Part shown: positions 8,709 through 18,161 of the stretch, piece after piece
Layout: each line of letters opens with the position of its first letter
Numbering within the stretch: the first letter of the stretch is position 1
Source of the DNA: Calditrichota bacterium
GTDB lineage: Bacteria > Zhuqueibacterota > Zhuqueibacteria > Zhuqueibacterales > Geothermadaptataceae
Assembly: GCA_008501765.1 (NCBI GenBank)
Contig: QQUE01000011.1
Coordinates: forward strand, 44,924-108,923
Length of the DNA: 64,000 nucleotides
Reading direction: 5' to 3'
Program-made: the position numbers and the translations under genes
The notes under the pieces: generated by a model
Database searches by the model: none
What the model saw: the letters and a program-made list of their open reading frames with translations, nothing else
What the model was told of the DNA's origin: nothing

Positions 8709-9323
8709 ATGAAAAACACAACCATAGCCGACCGCCGTGCAGAGAAGCGTGACAAAATACTAAAATCTGCCGCCAAGACATTTGCTTCAAAAGGATTTTA
8801 TCATGCAAAAATTTCGCAAATTGCCCGAGCGGCCGGGGTCGCAGATGGGACTATTTATTTATACTTCAAAAATAAAGATGAAATTTTAATCACGGTTTTC
8901 GAAGAAAGCGTCGGTCGGATTATTAGGGAATTTCGCCAGGAACTATCCCAACTATCGTCCCCGATTGATAAACTGAAAAAATTTTCTTACTTGCATTTGA
9001 ACCTCGTTGAAACCCAGCCTGATGTCGCCGCTGTTGTCCAACTTGAATTACGCCAAAGCAATAAATTTATTAAAGAATATGCCGGTTCCAGTATCGCTGA
9101 TTATTTGAATCTGATCAGTGAAATTCTGGAAGCTGGCCAAAAACAACAATTATTCCGAAATGATATTCACCTTGGCATTGCAAAACGTGTTCTGTTTGGC
9201 GCTCTCGATGAATTTTCAACCGTTACGATTCTAGCAAAAAATAAAAAATACGATCTGCAGGAAAGTGCTGAACAGATCGCTGAAATATTTATTTCAGGAA
9301 TGTGCAAGAATGAGAAATCGTGA
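8709..9323 (+). CDS. fadR: TetR-family regulator, likely FadR-type
   Basis: A 204-residue TetR repressor. The helix-turn-helix is at 35-54 (ISQIARAAGVADGTIYLYF), followed by KNKDEIL; the rest is the helical ligand-binding domain. The ATG at 8709 is used because the in-frame extension to 8616 would run through the promoter and operator. Neighbouring fatty-acid genes and the FadR-like operator point to an acyl-CoA-responsive repressor of beta-oxidation. The ligand is inferred, not seen. The gene reads toward the thiolase, with a 227-bp gap. Confidence 0.85.
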   Translation: MKNTTIADRRAEKRDKILKSAAKTFASKGFYHAKISQIARAAGVADGTIYLYFKNKDEILITVFEESVGRIIREFRQELSQLSSPIDKLKKFSYLHLNLVETQPDVAAVVQLELRQSNKFIKEYAGSSIADYLNLISEILEAGQKQQLFRNDIHLGIAKRVLFGALDEFSTVTILAKNKKYDLQESAEQIAEIFISGMCKNEKS

Positions 9324-9550
9324 GTTGATAGCACTCGAACTGCATCTTGCACTTTTATTTGGCAGTCACTTGAACACTTTTTTTATACAACCACCCGTTT
9401 TGAGCAACCGAATTCGAGCATTCATTTTCAATAACTATAGCAAATCGATGTAATTGACGGATCGACACCTGTGGCAACAACGGAACCCACCCAAATATAT
9501 TGATTTGGTAAATTACTTTTTATAATCCAAAGTGAGTAAAGGACTCCACT

Positions 9551-10837
9551 ATGCGAGATGTCGTCATTGTAGAGGGATTGCGGACCCCTTACATTAAAGC
9601 AGGGACCTTGTTTAACGACCTGTCTGCCCAGGAATTGGGTCGGATAGTTTTATCCGAGCTTGTCACACGCTCCGGAATTGATCCGGAAATTATCGATGAA
9701 GTAATTTTTGGCAATATTGCCCAACCACCCGAAGCATCAAACATTGCCCGGGTTATCGCTCTTATGGCAAAATTACCAATGAAAACACCCGCGCTAACCG
9801 TTGGCCGAAATTGCGCATCTGGGCTGGAATCAATCGCGAACGCTTTCTTAAAAATTAAAGCGGGCGAAGCTGAAGTAATTATTGCCGGTGGCACTGAATC
9901 GATGAGCAACATTCCCCTTCTTTACCCGAAAAGCTATGCCAATGTTATGGCCCAGGTCATGCGTGCCAAATCGGCCGGACAAAAACTGGCCGCAATATCC
10001 CAGATTCGAGCCAAACATTTTAAACCCATTATCGGATTGCAAGTTGGCCTGACCGATCCAATCTGCAATTTAAATATGGGTGAAACAGCCGAGGTTTTGG
10101 CAAAAGAATACTCCATTACACGCGAAATGCAGGATGAGTTTGCTCTTCTCAGCCACCAGCGTGCTACCCAGGCGACTGATTTAGGCAAATTGCGCGAAGA
10201 ATTGATCCCGGTTTATCCCCCACCGAAATACAAAAGAGCAGTCGACGAAGATACCGGGATTCGCAAAGATCAATCCATGCAAATGCTGGCAAAATTAAAA
10301 CCTTTTTTTGACAGAACCTATGGTTCGGTCACCGCTGGCAACAGCAGTCAAATCACCGATGGCGCCGCCTGTATGCTGATTATGAGTGAAACTAAAGCGA
10401 AAGAATTGGGCTTCACGCCAATGGGATACATCCGCAGCTACGCCGTCGCTGGTCTTGATCCCAAACGCATGGGACTTGGCCCAGCTCTGGCATCGCCACT
10501 GGCGCTTGACAAAGCCAATGTGAAATTTTCCGATATTCAGCTTATCGAAATAAATGAAGCTTTTGCCGCCCAAGTCATCGCCAACGAAATTGCGTTTAAA
10601 GATAAAAAAATTGCCAAAGATCGTCTCGGATTGGAAAAAGCGACTGGTGAAATTAACCGTGATATCCTGAATGTCAATGGTGGCTCAATTGCCCTCGGCC
10701 ATCCGGTTGGAAGCAGCGGCACCCGGCTCGCTCTTACTTTGCTGAAAGAAATGGCACGCAGGGATGTAAATTTAGGATTATGTACACTTTGTATTGGTGG
10801 CGGACAGGGCGCCGCAATGGTAATCGAGCGAAAATAA
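9551..10837 (+). CDS. fadI: Acetyl-CoA C-acyltransferase (thiolase)
   Basis: Carries out the last step of beta-oxidation, splitting 3-ketoacyl-CoA with CoA to acetyl-CoA and a shortened acyl-CoA. The 428 residues carry the nucleophile Cys88 in GRNCASGLES, the NEAFAAQ loop, His384 in GHPVGSSG and the second catalytic Cys414 in CIGGGQG. The length and CASG context fit the FadI/FadA trifunctional-type thiolases. The fadJ-like gene follows after 42 bp, so the two are likely co-transcribed as thiolase and hydratase/dehydrogenase partners. Acetoacetyl-CoA thiolase activity cannot be excluded from sequence. Confidence 0.93.
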   Translation: MRDVVIVEGLRTPYIKAGTLFNDLSAQELGRIVLSELVTRSGIDPEIIDEVIFGNIAQPPEASNIARVIALMAKLPMKTPALTVGRNCASGLESIANAFLKIKAGEAEVIIAGGTESMSNIPLLYPKSYANVMAQVMRAKSAGQKLAAISQIRAKHFKPIIGLQVGLTDPICNLNMGETAEVLAKEYSITREMQDEFALLSHQRATQATDLGKLREELIPVYPPPKYKRAVDEDTGIRKDQSMQMLAKLKPFFDRTYGSVTAGNSSQITDGAACMLIMSETKAKELGFTPMGYIRSYAVAGLDPKRMGLGPALASPLALDKANVKFSDIQLIEINEAFAAQVIANEIAFKDKKIAKDRLGLEKATGEINRDILNVNGGSIALGHPVGSSGTRLALTLLKEMARRDVNLGLCTLCIGGGQGAAMVIERK

Positions 10838-10879
10838 ATGAGGACGCTCAATTAAAGGTCTTTAAATTCAGAGGAAAAA

Positions 10880-13237
10880 ATGGCTGAAGAAAAAAATAAG
10901 AAAGAAGAAAAACTGGAACCCAAAGTCGAAAAGAAAACAGCGGGTTCTAAAAAAAGTGGGGCGCCCAAAAAAGAAGTGAAAGCGCCGAAAAAACCACCTA
11001 AAAAAACCGTGGCAAAAGTTGAGAAAGCCTCGCCGGTAAAACCCGAAAAAACACCCCCGGCAAAAATTGAAAAGAAGGCAAAAGACAGTCATTTTAAATT
11101 ATCGGAAAAAGATGGCATTGGTTTGCTTCAATTTGATATGGCGGGTAAAAAAGTAAACATTTTTAACGAAGAAGTTTTGCGCGAACTCGAGGCTGTTTGC
11201 GATAAATTGGTCGACAATACCAGCATGCGCGCACTCATTATAACAAGCGCTAAAAAAACCAACTTCATCGCCGGAGCCGATATTAACGGCATCAAAGATA
11301 TCACCGATCCCAAGGAAGGCGAAATGGTCGGCAAAGAAGGCCAAAAAGTTTTTGGTAAATTCAGCTATCTGCCAATGCCGACAATCGCTTTTATTAACGG
11401 CACGTGCATGGGCGGTGGAACCGAGCTTTCGCTCGCAGCCGATTACCGAATCAGCGTTGATGTGCCGCATGTCAAAATTGGTTTGCCGGAAGTTATGCTC
11501 GGAATCTTGCCGGGTTGGGGTGGCACCCAACGGTTACCACGATTGATTGGAATCCAAAAAGCGCTCGATTACATTCTGACCGGACGCCGTGTTCCGGCCA
11601 AAAAAGCTTTTCGTGATGGGATAATAGATCAACTCATTCCAGCAGAAATTCCGGAAAATGAAGTTTTGCCTGCAGTTTATCAATTTACTGAATCTATTCT
11701 CACACCCGCTGGCAAAGCAAAAGTGGCGAAGAAACGCAAACGCGGACAAAATGCCCAAACATTTTTGCTGGAAAAAAATCCCCTCGGCCGCAAAGTACTT
11801 TTTGATCAGGCCAGAAAAATGGTCTTAAAAACATCCAAAGGGCACTACCCTGCTCCTTTGCGGGCCCTGGAAGCCGTACAAAAAGGAATGGCAACTTCAC
11901 TCTCCGAAGGATTGGCAATTGAAGCACAATTTTTGGGCGAGTTGGTCGTAACACCTGTTTGCAAAAGCCTGGTTAAAGTCTATTTTTTGACAGAAGAACT
12001 TAAAAAAGATAATGGCGCTCCGGAATTCAAAGGGGAATCGCTCAAATTTGACCGCGTCGGTGTACTGGGAGCCGGTATTATGGGCGGCGGAATTGCGCAA
12101 TTATTAGCCCAAAATAATCACCCTGTTCGCATGAAAGATATCAACTTGCCGGGCATCGCAAAAGGGATGGAGCAAGCGTCCAAAGTGTTCTCAGGGATGG
12201 TGAAAAAACGCCGGATGCGCCCCAATGAAATGGCTGATAAAATGGGTCTCATTTCCGGAACCACAGATTATTCCGGGTTTCAAAATGTCAACCTGGTAAT
12301 TGAAGCAATCATTGAAAAACTGGATATCAAAAAAGCCGTCCTTGCTGAAGTTGATAAAATCGTTCCGGCAAATTCGATAATTGCCTCAAATACCTCATCG
12401 CTTCCAATAACCGAGATGGCTGCAGCAACCGCACGCCCGGAAAAAGTAGCTGGATTGCACTTTTTTAATCCCGTGCACCGCATGCCTTTGGTTGAAGTCA
12501 TTCGTGGCGAGCAAAGCAGCGACGAAACCATCGTTAGTTTGGTGGATTTCTCCCGTGCGCTTGGCAAAACCCCGATCGTTGTGAAAGACAGCCCGGGATT
12601 TCTCGTCAATCGTATACTCGCGCCATATATGAATGAGGCTGCGATGTTGCTGGAAGAAGGACAAAAAATCGATTACATCGACAAAGCAATGGTGCAATTC
12701 GGCATGCCGATGGGGCCGTTGGAATTGTATGACGAGGTTGGAATCGATGTAACGCATAAAGTGGCTGGTATTTTACAGGAAGCCTACGGCGATCGCATGC
12801 CGGCTTCGGCTGTCGTAGAAAAAATGTTTGAGTCTGGGCGCCTGGGTAAAAAATCGGGCGCCGGATTTTACAAATACAACAACCGCAAGAAAGATGTCGA
12901 TCCGGAAACTTACAAAACTCTGGCATCTTTACGCACAGACGCCACAGCAATTCCTGTGATGGAAATCAAAGAACGCTGCGTGCTGATGATGATAAACGAA
13001 GCCGCGCGATGCCTTGAAGACGGTGTCGTGCGCTCCGCCCGTGATGTCGATATCGGTATGATTTTCGGCACCGGATTTCCTCCTTTTCTCGGTGGACTTT
13101 TAAATTATGCGGACAACCTCGGTGCAGCGACCGTTCTCAAAAAATTGAACCATTTCACACAAAAATGTGGCCCACGATTTGAGCCAGCTCCATTAATCAA
13201 GGAAATGGCAGCAAAAGAAAAATCATTTTATGCCTGA
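10880..13237 (+). CDS. fadJ: Bifunctional enoyl-CoA hydratase/3-hydroxyacyl-CoA dehydrogenase
   Basis: A 785-residue multifunctional beta-oxidation enzyme. Residues 75-270 are a crotonase domain with [17 protein letters not shown]; Glu182 and Glu204 (GLPEVMLGI) match the two catalytic glutamates. Residues from about 390 form the NAD domain (GAGIMG at 397-402) and the dehydrogenase with GLHFFNPVH, catalytic His527. Two C-terminal helical repeats follow. Odd feature: residues 1-70 are an extra tail of repeated Lys, Pro, Ala and Glu (such as [17 protein letters not shown]), resembling histone-H1-like tails and absent from ordinary FadB/FadJ. It probably forms a complex with the thiolase just upstream. 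A strong terminator follows. Confidence 0.95.
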   Translation: MAEEKNKKEEKLEPKVEKKTAGSKKSGAPKKEVKAPKKPPKKTVAKVEKASPVKPEKTPPAKIEKKAKDSHFKLSEKDGIGLLQFDMAGKKVNIFNEEVLRELEAVCDKLVDNTSMRALIITSAKKTNFIAGADINGIKDITDPKEGEMVGKEGQKVFGKFSYLPMPTIAFINGTCMGGGTELSLAADYRISVDVPHVKIGLPEVMLGILPGWGGTQRLPRLIGIQKALDYILTGRRVPAKKAFRDGIIDQLIPAEIPENEVLPAVYQFTESILTPAGKAKVAKKRKRGQNAQTFLLEKNPLGRKVLFDQARKMVLKTSKGHYPAPLRALEAVQKGMATSLSEGLAIEAQFLGELVVTPVCKSLVKVYFLTEELKKDNGAPEFKGESLKFDRVGVLGAGIMGGGIAQLLAQNNHPVRMKDINLPGIAKGMEQASKVFSGMVKKRRMRPNEMADKMGLISGTTDYSGFQNVNLVIEAIIEKLDIKKAVLAEVDKIVPANSIIASNTSSLPITEMAAATARPEKVAGLHFFNPVHRMPLVEVIRGEQSSDETIVSLVDFSRALGKTPIVVKDSPGFLVNRILAPYMNEAAMLLEEGQKIDYIDKAMVQFGMPMGPLELYDEVGIDVTHKVAGILQEAYGDRMPASAVVEKMFESGRLGKKSGAGFYKYNNRKKDVDPETYKTLASLRTDATAIPVMEIKERCVLMMINEAARCLEDGVVRSARDVDIGMIFGTGFPPFLGGLLNYADNLGAATVLKKLNHFTQKCGPRFEPAPLIKEMAAKEKSFYA

Positions 13238-13241
13238 TTTT

Positions 13242-13275
13242 AAAAATCCCGCCGATTACCGGCGGGATTTTTTTA
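13242..13275 (+). terminator. Rho-independent terminator after fadJ
   Basis: A 13-bp stem AAAAATCCCGCCG / CGGCGGGATTTTT with a 5-base loop is followed by a T run. It lies five bases after the fadJ stop and ends the thiolase-fadJ transcript. Confidence 0.92.
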
Positions 13276-13422
13276 TGAATCCAATTCATAAAGATTTATT
13301 AAAATAATGGATGGCAAGACTCTCAAATGAACTTTTAGAAATCTTGCCGCGAAACAACTACCAAAGTGCCGCTAAAATAAGAAGAATCAAATTATTATAA
13401 ATACATAGCAGGTGAGGGTTTT

Positions 13423-15159
13423 ATGAAAAATGAAAAAATAACGAGTTTCCTGAAATCCCTTTTCGCCGGTGATATCAGGCAGGATATAATTTTTCCCTTC
13501 CCACAACAGGACAAAGAGGAGACGGAAAACTTGCAAATGATTTTGCAAGCCTGGCAAGAATTCGCCCGCGACAATGTCGATCCGGTAGAAATCGACAAAA
13601 ACGCCGAGATCCCGAAAGAAGTTTTGGATGGAATGAAGGAGATCGGACTTTTCGGTTTGCCGGTTTCCGACGAATACGAAGGCGCGGGGGTGAGCAAAAC
13701 TTCCTATTGCCGCGTTTTTGAGGAAATTTGCCGATATGACTCCGGTATCGCGGTGATGTTTGGCGCCCACGCAAGCATAGGCACAAATGGAATTGTTCTG
13801 TTTGGCACGGAAAGCCAAAAGGCAAAATACCTGCCCAAACTGGCCTCGGGTGAATACATCGCCGCATTTGCGTTGACCGAACCGGGCGCCGGCTCCGATG
13901 CTGCAGGAATTACAACAACGGCTGTTCTTAACGAAAATAAAACGGCTTTCATTCTTAACGGCTCCAAAATATGGATTAGTAATGGCGGTTATGCACAATT
14001 AGCCACCGTTTTTGCGAAAACAATTGTGCACCAAAATGGAGAAGACAAAGAAAAGATTACGGCATTTATCGTTGAATTGGACTCGGCGGGTGTCTCCCGT
14101 GGCAAACCGGAACACAAATTGGGAATCCGTGGTTCGAACACAACAAGCCTGAATTTTGACAATGTCGAAGTGCCTGTGGATAACCTGCTCGGCCCCATGG
14201 GCAAAGGATTTTTAGTAGCGATGGAAACTTTAAATACCGGGCGGCTTGGACTTGCGGCTGGCTGCATTGGCGGCATGAAAGAACTTCTCCAGCAAGCAAA
14301 TCAATATGCGCAATCTCGCGAACAGTTTGGCAAATCTCTCGACAAATTTGAACTTATTCAGGATAAAATTGCCTACATTGCCTCGGAAACCTACGCAACT
14401 GAAAGCATTGTTTATCTCACAACCGGGCTGCAAGACAGGGGCGGCGTCGATGTTTCACTGGAATCAGCCATATGTAAAATTGTCGGCTCGGAAGCCGTTT
14501 GGGATGCTTCCGACGAAGTGCTGCAAATCGCCGGTGGATTGGGCTATTCCACTGAATATCCGTATGAACGCTTTCTGCGCGATGCCCGCATTCACCGTAT
14601 TTTTGAGGGTACCAATGAAATTTTGCGCATGTTTGTCGCTTTATCGGGAATTCAAGGGCCGGGAGAATATTTGAAAAATGTCGGTAAAGCACTGCGCAAT
14701 CCGATTAAAGGATTTGGCCTGCTGACCGGATTTGCGGCGCACAAAGTAAAAGATACCATCACCATCGATCATTTAAAAAACATCTGTCCTGAGCTAAAAA
14801 ACGAGGCTGAGCAATTCGATAAACTTTCAGCCCGGCTCGCTGCATTAACTGAAAATGTACTGATGAAATATGGCAAAAAGATTATTTACAAACAGTTCAT
14901 TCTGCAACGAATTGCCAATATGGTGATCAATCTTTTTGGCATGGCAGCCGTAATTTCCCGTGTCGATACGCGCGTAAAACAGGGCAAATCGATCGAGCAC
15001 GATTTACCGCTGGCAAAATTATACTGCAATATGGCTGCCTCGCGTGTTCGCCGTGAAGCACGGTATGTAACCCGGAACCATGACAAACAACGGACGCAGA
15101 TTTCAGAAATGATCTGTGAAAATGGGAAATATCCCATCGACATGCTCCTGGATAAATAA
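13423..15159 (+). CDS. Acyl-CoA dehydrogenase, VLCAD-like
   Basis: FAD enzyme of the first beta-oxidation step, passing electrons to ETF. Of 578 residues, about 45-410 are the classic fold: ALTEPGAGSDA at 150-160, KIWISNGG at 182-189 and RIFEGTNEI with the catalytic base Glu395. Residues 411-578 are an extra helical domain, as in mitochondrial VLCAD/ACAD9 and related bacterial long-chain enzymes, which in those proteins helps membrane association. It is transcribed alone, between the fadJ terminator and a family A repeat. Chain-length preference is inferred from the extra domain. Confidence 0.93.
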   Translation: MKNEKITSFLKSLFAGDIRQDIIFPFPQQDKEETENLQMILQAWQEFARDNVDPVEIDKNAEIPKEVLDGMKEIGLFGLPVSDEYEGAGVSKTSYCRVFEEICRYDSGIAVMFGAHASIGTNGIVLFGTESQKAKYLPKLASGEYIAAFALTEPGAGSDAAGITTTAVLNENKTAFILNGSKIWISNGGYAQLATVFAKTIVHQNGEDKEKITAFIVELDSAGVSRGKPEHKLGIRGSNTTSLNFDNVEVPVDNLLGPMGKGFLVAMETLNTGRLGLAAGCIGGMKELLQQANQYAQSREQFGKSLDKFELIQDKIAYIASETYATESIVYLTTGLQDRGGVDVSLESAICKIVGSEAVWDASDEVLQIAGGLGYSTEYPYERFLRDARIHRIFEGTNEILRMFVALSGIQGPGEYLKNVGKALRNPIKGFGLLTGFAAHKVKDTITIDHLKNICPELKNEAEQFDKLSARLAALTENVLMKYGKKIIYKQFILQRIANMVINLFGMAAVISRVDTRVKQGKSIEHDLPLAKLYCNMAASRVRREARYVTRNHDKQRTQISEMICENGKYPIDMLLDK

Positions 15160-15209
15160 AGCTCTCACCCGCGATGAGATCACTGTTTTATAGTGATATT
15201 ATCGCTAAT

Positions 15210-15376
15210 TAACGTGAGTTCGATATAAAAAGAATTGGGACAAAACGAATTAATTATAGGATATAGTCCGAAGGCGTCCCGCCGAGGATAACGCACGAAA
15301 CCCTCGGCGAGACGCCTTCACTCTATTTTTATTATGCCTGGTAAAGAATGTTTCAGCTCACATCGATCTCACGCTA
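15210..15376 (+). repeat. Family A palindromic element, copy 2 (167 bp)
   Basis: Same length and orientation as the other copies; it begins TAACGTGAGTTCGAT and ends ATCGATCTCACGCTA. The right end has two changes and the central hairpin loop side one (CCCTCGGC), so it is the most diverged copy. It fills most of the 302-bp gap between the acyl-CoA dehydrogenase and the converging merR gene. A weak stem ATCACT / AGTGAT at about 15178-15197 precedes it. Confidence 0.9.
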
Positions 15377-15461
15377 ATTATGAGTATTCATAAATTTAGT
15401 GCTGTATCCAAAACATATTGATCCCATCGCCTGGAAGCGATGGTATCAAAGCATTTGTAAA

Positions 15462-15977
15462 CTAAACTTTTCGAATCCGGGCAATCGCAATTGCATCCAA
15501 ACCAATGGATTCGAGAAAATCCTGGTGCGCTTCGGGAGCTGTGCGTTCGAATTCCTGATGCCATTTTAGCATGCCAGCAGCGTTCATGCCGGCTGATTTC
15601 AATATGTGTACCCATTGGTTCTTTGACATATTTCGCGTGTGCTTTTGCAATGATTTGTCACCGATCAATTTAACAATTGTATCCTGTTGGTGGCGCAAAG
15701 TATTTATTTCATCATTCAATTGAAACAGTCTGTCTTTTAAAATTCGAGCAGAATTGGAACCGTCTGAATCGAGAATTTCTTGCACCCGTTCCAAAGACAA
15801 TCCCGTCTCCCGAAGCATGCAAATCTCTTCGAGACGCACTCTGTCTTGTTCAGAATAGAGGCGATACCCTTTTTCGGATCGCTGATCAGGTTCCAGTAAA
15901 CCAATTGAATCATAATAAAGCAAAGTGCTGCGGGAAAGGCCAAACTGCGCAGCAAGCTTTGAAATTGTATGCATCAT
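15462..15977 (-). CDS. MerR-family regulator with C-terminal KWH-type domain
   Basis: A 171-residue regulator. The MerR helix-turn-helix and wing occupy residues 2-70 (LAAQFGLSRSTLLYYDSIGL), then a dimerising coiled coil runs to about 110. The C-terminal part (about 115-171) contains KWHQEFERTAPEAHQDFL and ends in RIRKV. There are no conserved metal-binding cysteines, so a metal sensor is unlikely. The C-terminal domain is repeated as a stand-alone protein encoded directly upstream (16047-16223, 69 bp away, same strand). Effector and target promoter are unknown. Confidence 0.88.
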   Translation of the reverse strand: MMHTISKLAAQFGLSRSTLLYYDSIGLLEPDQRSEKGYRLYSEQDRVRLEEICMLRETGLSLERVQEILDSDGSNSARILKDRLFQLNDEINTLRHQQDTIVKLIGDKSLQKHTRNMSKNQWVHILKSAGMNAAGMLKWHQEFERTAPEAHQDFLESIGLDAIAIARIRKV

Positions 15978-16046
15978 TAAACTCTGTTTAGAGGACTCTT
16001 ACGAAGAGCAAAATTCTTCGTAAGAGTATTGGAATTAGTTGGTTAA

Positions 16047-16223
16047 TTACAATTTGCGAATCTTTTGAATTCTGTTTTCATCAAGCCCAAGCCATTGAAG
16101 AAAATTTTGATGGCCCTCAGGGTGGCGTTCTTCGAACAAACGGTGCCATTTGTGCATTGTTTCTTCACTCAGTCCGATTTCTTCGAAAAGTGCGGTCCAT
16201 TGTTCAACAGTGATGCTGTTCAT
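16047..16223 (-). CDS. 58-residue stand-alone homologue of the MerR C-terminal domain
   Basis: ATG at 16221-16223 with GGAGAT upstream, stop TAA at 16047-16049. The whole 58-residue product aligns without gaps to the C-terminal domain of the next gene: KWHRLFEERHPEGHQNFL here against KWHQEFERTAPEAHQDFL there, and QKIRKL against ARIRKV at the end. It starts NSITVEQWTALFEEIGL where the regulator has NMSKNQWVHILKSAGM. It lacks any DNA-binding part. Likely co-transcribed with the regulator. A role as a titrating partner or effector-binding subunit is only an inference. Confidence 0.85.
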   Translation of the reverse strand: MNSITVEQWTALFEEIGLSEETMHKWHRLFEERHPEGHQNFLQWLGLDENRIQKIRKL

Positions 16224-16340
16224 AAGATTATCTCCATTTTGTGTAAATTCACATGTTTATTAATTTTTCATGGCCATGATGGAAACAATATAAGCTGTGA
16301 AGTTATAGTCAGGTCAAGGATTTTTTTAAATATTACACGA

Positions 16341-16427
16341 TGTGCCGCGCACTTATTTGCTTCTTGTTATTCCGAGAAAAATAATTGCATCCTCAAATTT
16401 AATAAAATCATATAAGTGCGCGGCACA
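16341..16427 (+). repeat. Family B palindromic element, copy 1 (87 bp)
   Basis: Ends TGTGCCGCGCACTTAT and ATAAGTGCGCGGCACA are perfect inverted repeats around an AT-rich core with GTTATTCCGAGAAAA. A second copy lies at 43989-44076 in the same orientation. It sits in the divergent region between the small MerR-domain gene and the lipoprotein gene. Confidence 0.85.
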
Positions 16428-16490
16428 TTCTCTCCGACATATGAAAGATTGATGCGAAATTAATTTTACACTCCAACCCGGGAGTAGTCA

Positions 16491-17207
16491 ATGAATAAAT
16501 GGAGAATTCTTCACAAATCAGCATTAATAGTATTATTAATTTGTTTTCTGCTCAACACAGGTTGTTCAATTGTTCTGCCAACGATTATGCACAATAAAAA
16601 CCAAAACATGCAGCCAACATCTCTTATTGAAGATGCCAAATCTCTGAAAAAAATCAAACCGAAATTCACACCACGGCTGACTAAAAACGACGGTGAAGTT
16701 ATTGAAGGCGACTTCATCGATTTATTTAAATATGAAAAACCGGAATACGACAAACTATATACAAAATTCAGCAGCACACCGGTAAAAACAGTGCTCCCCG
16801 CTATTGGTGACACGCTCTTTATTGTCATGGAATCAGGGAAGTCAATCCATGGCATGTTTATAGGATTTGATTTCTATCAAATCTGTATAAATAATGGAGA
16901 TAAAGAACGAATGAATATTGATATTGCTAAAATCGATAAACTACTTTGGAAAAAAGACGCCATTCCAAAGCATGGACTTGTTGAGTTATTCAATATAAAA
17001 AATCCACGATTGCCGTTATATTCTTATTTGGCTTTAGATGTCGCTGGAACACAATCCGTCGTTTCGTTGAATGAGATTGATACGATTGAAAAAGTAAACC
17101 AGAAACGCAATATTTTTGGTTATTTTATACTGGGGATTGTTCCAGATTTAATTGGTCTTTTATTTTTCCTAGCTTATACTTTTAGTCGTGGAGGTGGTTT
17201 TGGCTAA
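16491..17207 (+). CDS. Lipoprotein of unknown function
   Basis: 238 residues with a signal peptide and lipobox LNTGC (lipidated Cys25). GGGAG precedes the ATG. The mature domain (about 60-200) alternates charged and hydrophobic stretches with short strand-like segments, and a hydrophobic helix lies near the C-terminus (GYFILGIVPDLIGLLFFLAY) before a Gly-rich end. I do not recognise a family. It is flanked by family B repeat DNA and etfB, and a shared transcript with etfB is not indicated (172-bp gap). Confidence 0.7.
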   Translation: MNKWRILHKSALIVLLICFLLNTGCSIVLPTIMHNKNQNMQPTSLIEDAKSLKKIKPKFTPRLTKNDGEVIEGDFIDLFKYEKPEYDKLYTKFSSTPVKTVLPAIGDTLFIVMESGKSIHGMFIGFDFYQICINNGDKERMNIDIAKIDKLLWKKDAIPKHGLVELFNIKNPRLPLYSYLALDVAGTQSVVSLNEIDTIEKVNQKRNIFGYFILGIVPDLIGLLFFLAYTFSRGGGFG

Positions 17208-17379
17208 TCGATTTTTGAAATGATATAATTTAAATGAATATGATTAGCGAATTAATAAGTTAAAAAGGATAAAAACTTGAATCCTATTCTTAAAAACTTT
17301 AAATTTATCAATGGTTTAATTCACTCAGAAGACAACTAAATTCCAATAATAATTAAATTGTGTTGTGGAGGACCACTAC

Positions 17380-18153
17380 GTGAAAATAGCAATTTTACTC
17401 AAACAAGTTCCGGTGAAAGATGCCACTTTGGAGCTCAGCGGTGACAACACCTGGATCGACGAAGATGATGTCCAATTTGAAATTAACGACAGCGATCACT
17501 ACGGCCTGGCCGAGGCTTTAAATATCGCCAAAGCCAATGATGGCGAAGTCACCGTTGTCACAATGGGCCCGGATCGTGTCAAAGATTCCATCAAACAAGC
17601 TTTGGCAAAAGGCGCGCACAAAGCGATCCACATCGACGACGAAGAAATGAGCAGCACCGATCCACTCACCCGTGCAAAAGTTATCGCGGAAGCAATTAAA
17701 GACGAAAACTTTGATTTGATTTTATCGGGTTTGCAAAGTGATGATTTTGGTTATGGCCAAACCGGTGTGCTGATCGCTGAAATTTTAGGCATGCCACACG
17801 CAACACTCGTGGTTGAAACCGAAATTCTTGAAGGCAAGATCAAGGTAAAACGCGAGCTTGAAGGTGGCTGGTTTCAAAATGCCGAGCTGCCACTGCCCGC
17901 CCTTCTCTCCATCCAATCCGGTTTGACGGATATTCCATACGCAACAATCAAAGGCATAATGATGGCAAAGAAAAAGCCGGTTGCCGAAGTTGATGCCGAT
18001 GATTTGGGCGTAGACCTCGATACCGGCGCCTTCAAATTGCAAAAAATATACACTCCTGTGAAATCCAAAGAGACAGTTGTTCTCGACGGTGATGCTGATT
18101 CAATTGTTTCACAGCTAATAGATAAATTGAAAAATGAAGCGAAAGTACTTTGA
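17380..18153 (+). CDS. etfB: Electron transfer flavoprotein, beta subunit
   Basis: Small ETF subunit. The heterodimer with EtfA accepts electrons from acyl-CoA dehydrogenases and hands them to a quinone reductase. The 257 residues begin MKIAILLKQVPVKDATL and contain the AMP/FAD-domain motif GLQSDDFGYGQTG and the later LPALLSIQSGLTDIPYA. Start is the GTG at 17380: GGAGG lies eight bases before it, while the GTG at 17365 is itself part of that ribosome site. Normally etfB and etfA are adjacent; here they are parted by an inserted cassette (18162-18585). Confidence 0.95.
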   Translation: MKIAILLKQVPVKDATLELSGDNTWIDEDDVQFEINDSDHYGLAEALNIAKANDGEVTVVTMGPDRVKDSIKQALAKGAHKAIHIDDEEMSSTDPLTRAKVIAEAIKDENFDLILSGLQSDDFGYGQTGVLIAEILGMPHATLVVETEILEGKIKVKRELEGGWFQNAELPLPALLSIQSGLTDIPYATIKGIMMAKKKPVAEVDADDLGVDLDTGAFKLQKIYTPVKSKETVVLDGDADSIVSQLIDKLKNEAKVL

Positions 18154-18161
18154 TTAAAAGT

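Noticed and set aside
9324..9550. Small frame overlapping the end of the TetR gene and the gap before the thiolase
   Set aside because: It is out of frame with a real gene, has no ribosome site and reads as random hydrophobic sequence.
13387..13998. 203-codon open frame antisense to the VLCAD-like gene
   Set aside because: The opposite strand encodes a clear acyl-CoA dehydrogenase N-terminus, and the antisense product shows no domain or start signal.
15421..15448. Inverted repeat CCATCGC / GCGATGG after merR considered as a terminator
   Set aside because: No T tract follows on the minus strand, so evidence for termination is too weak to list.
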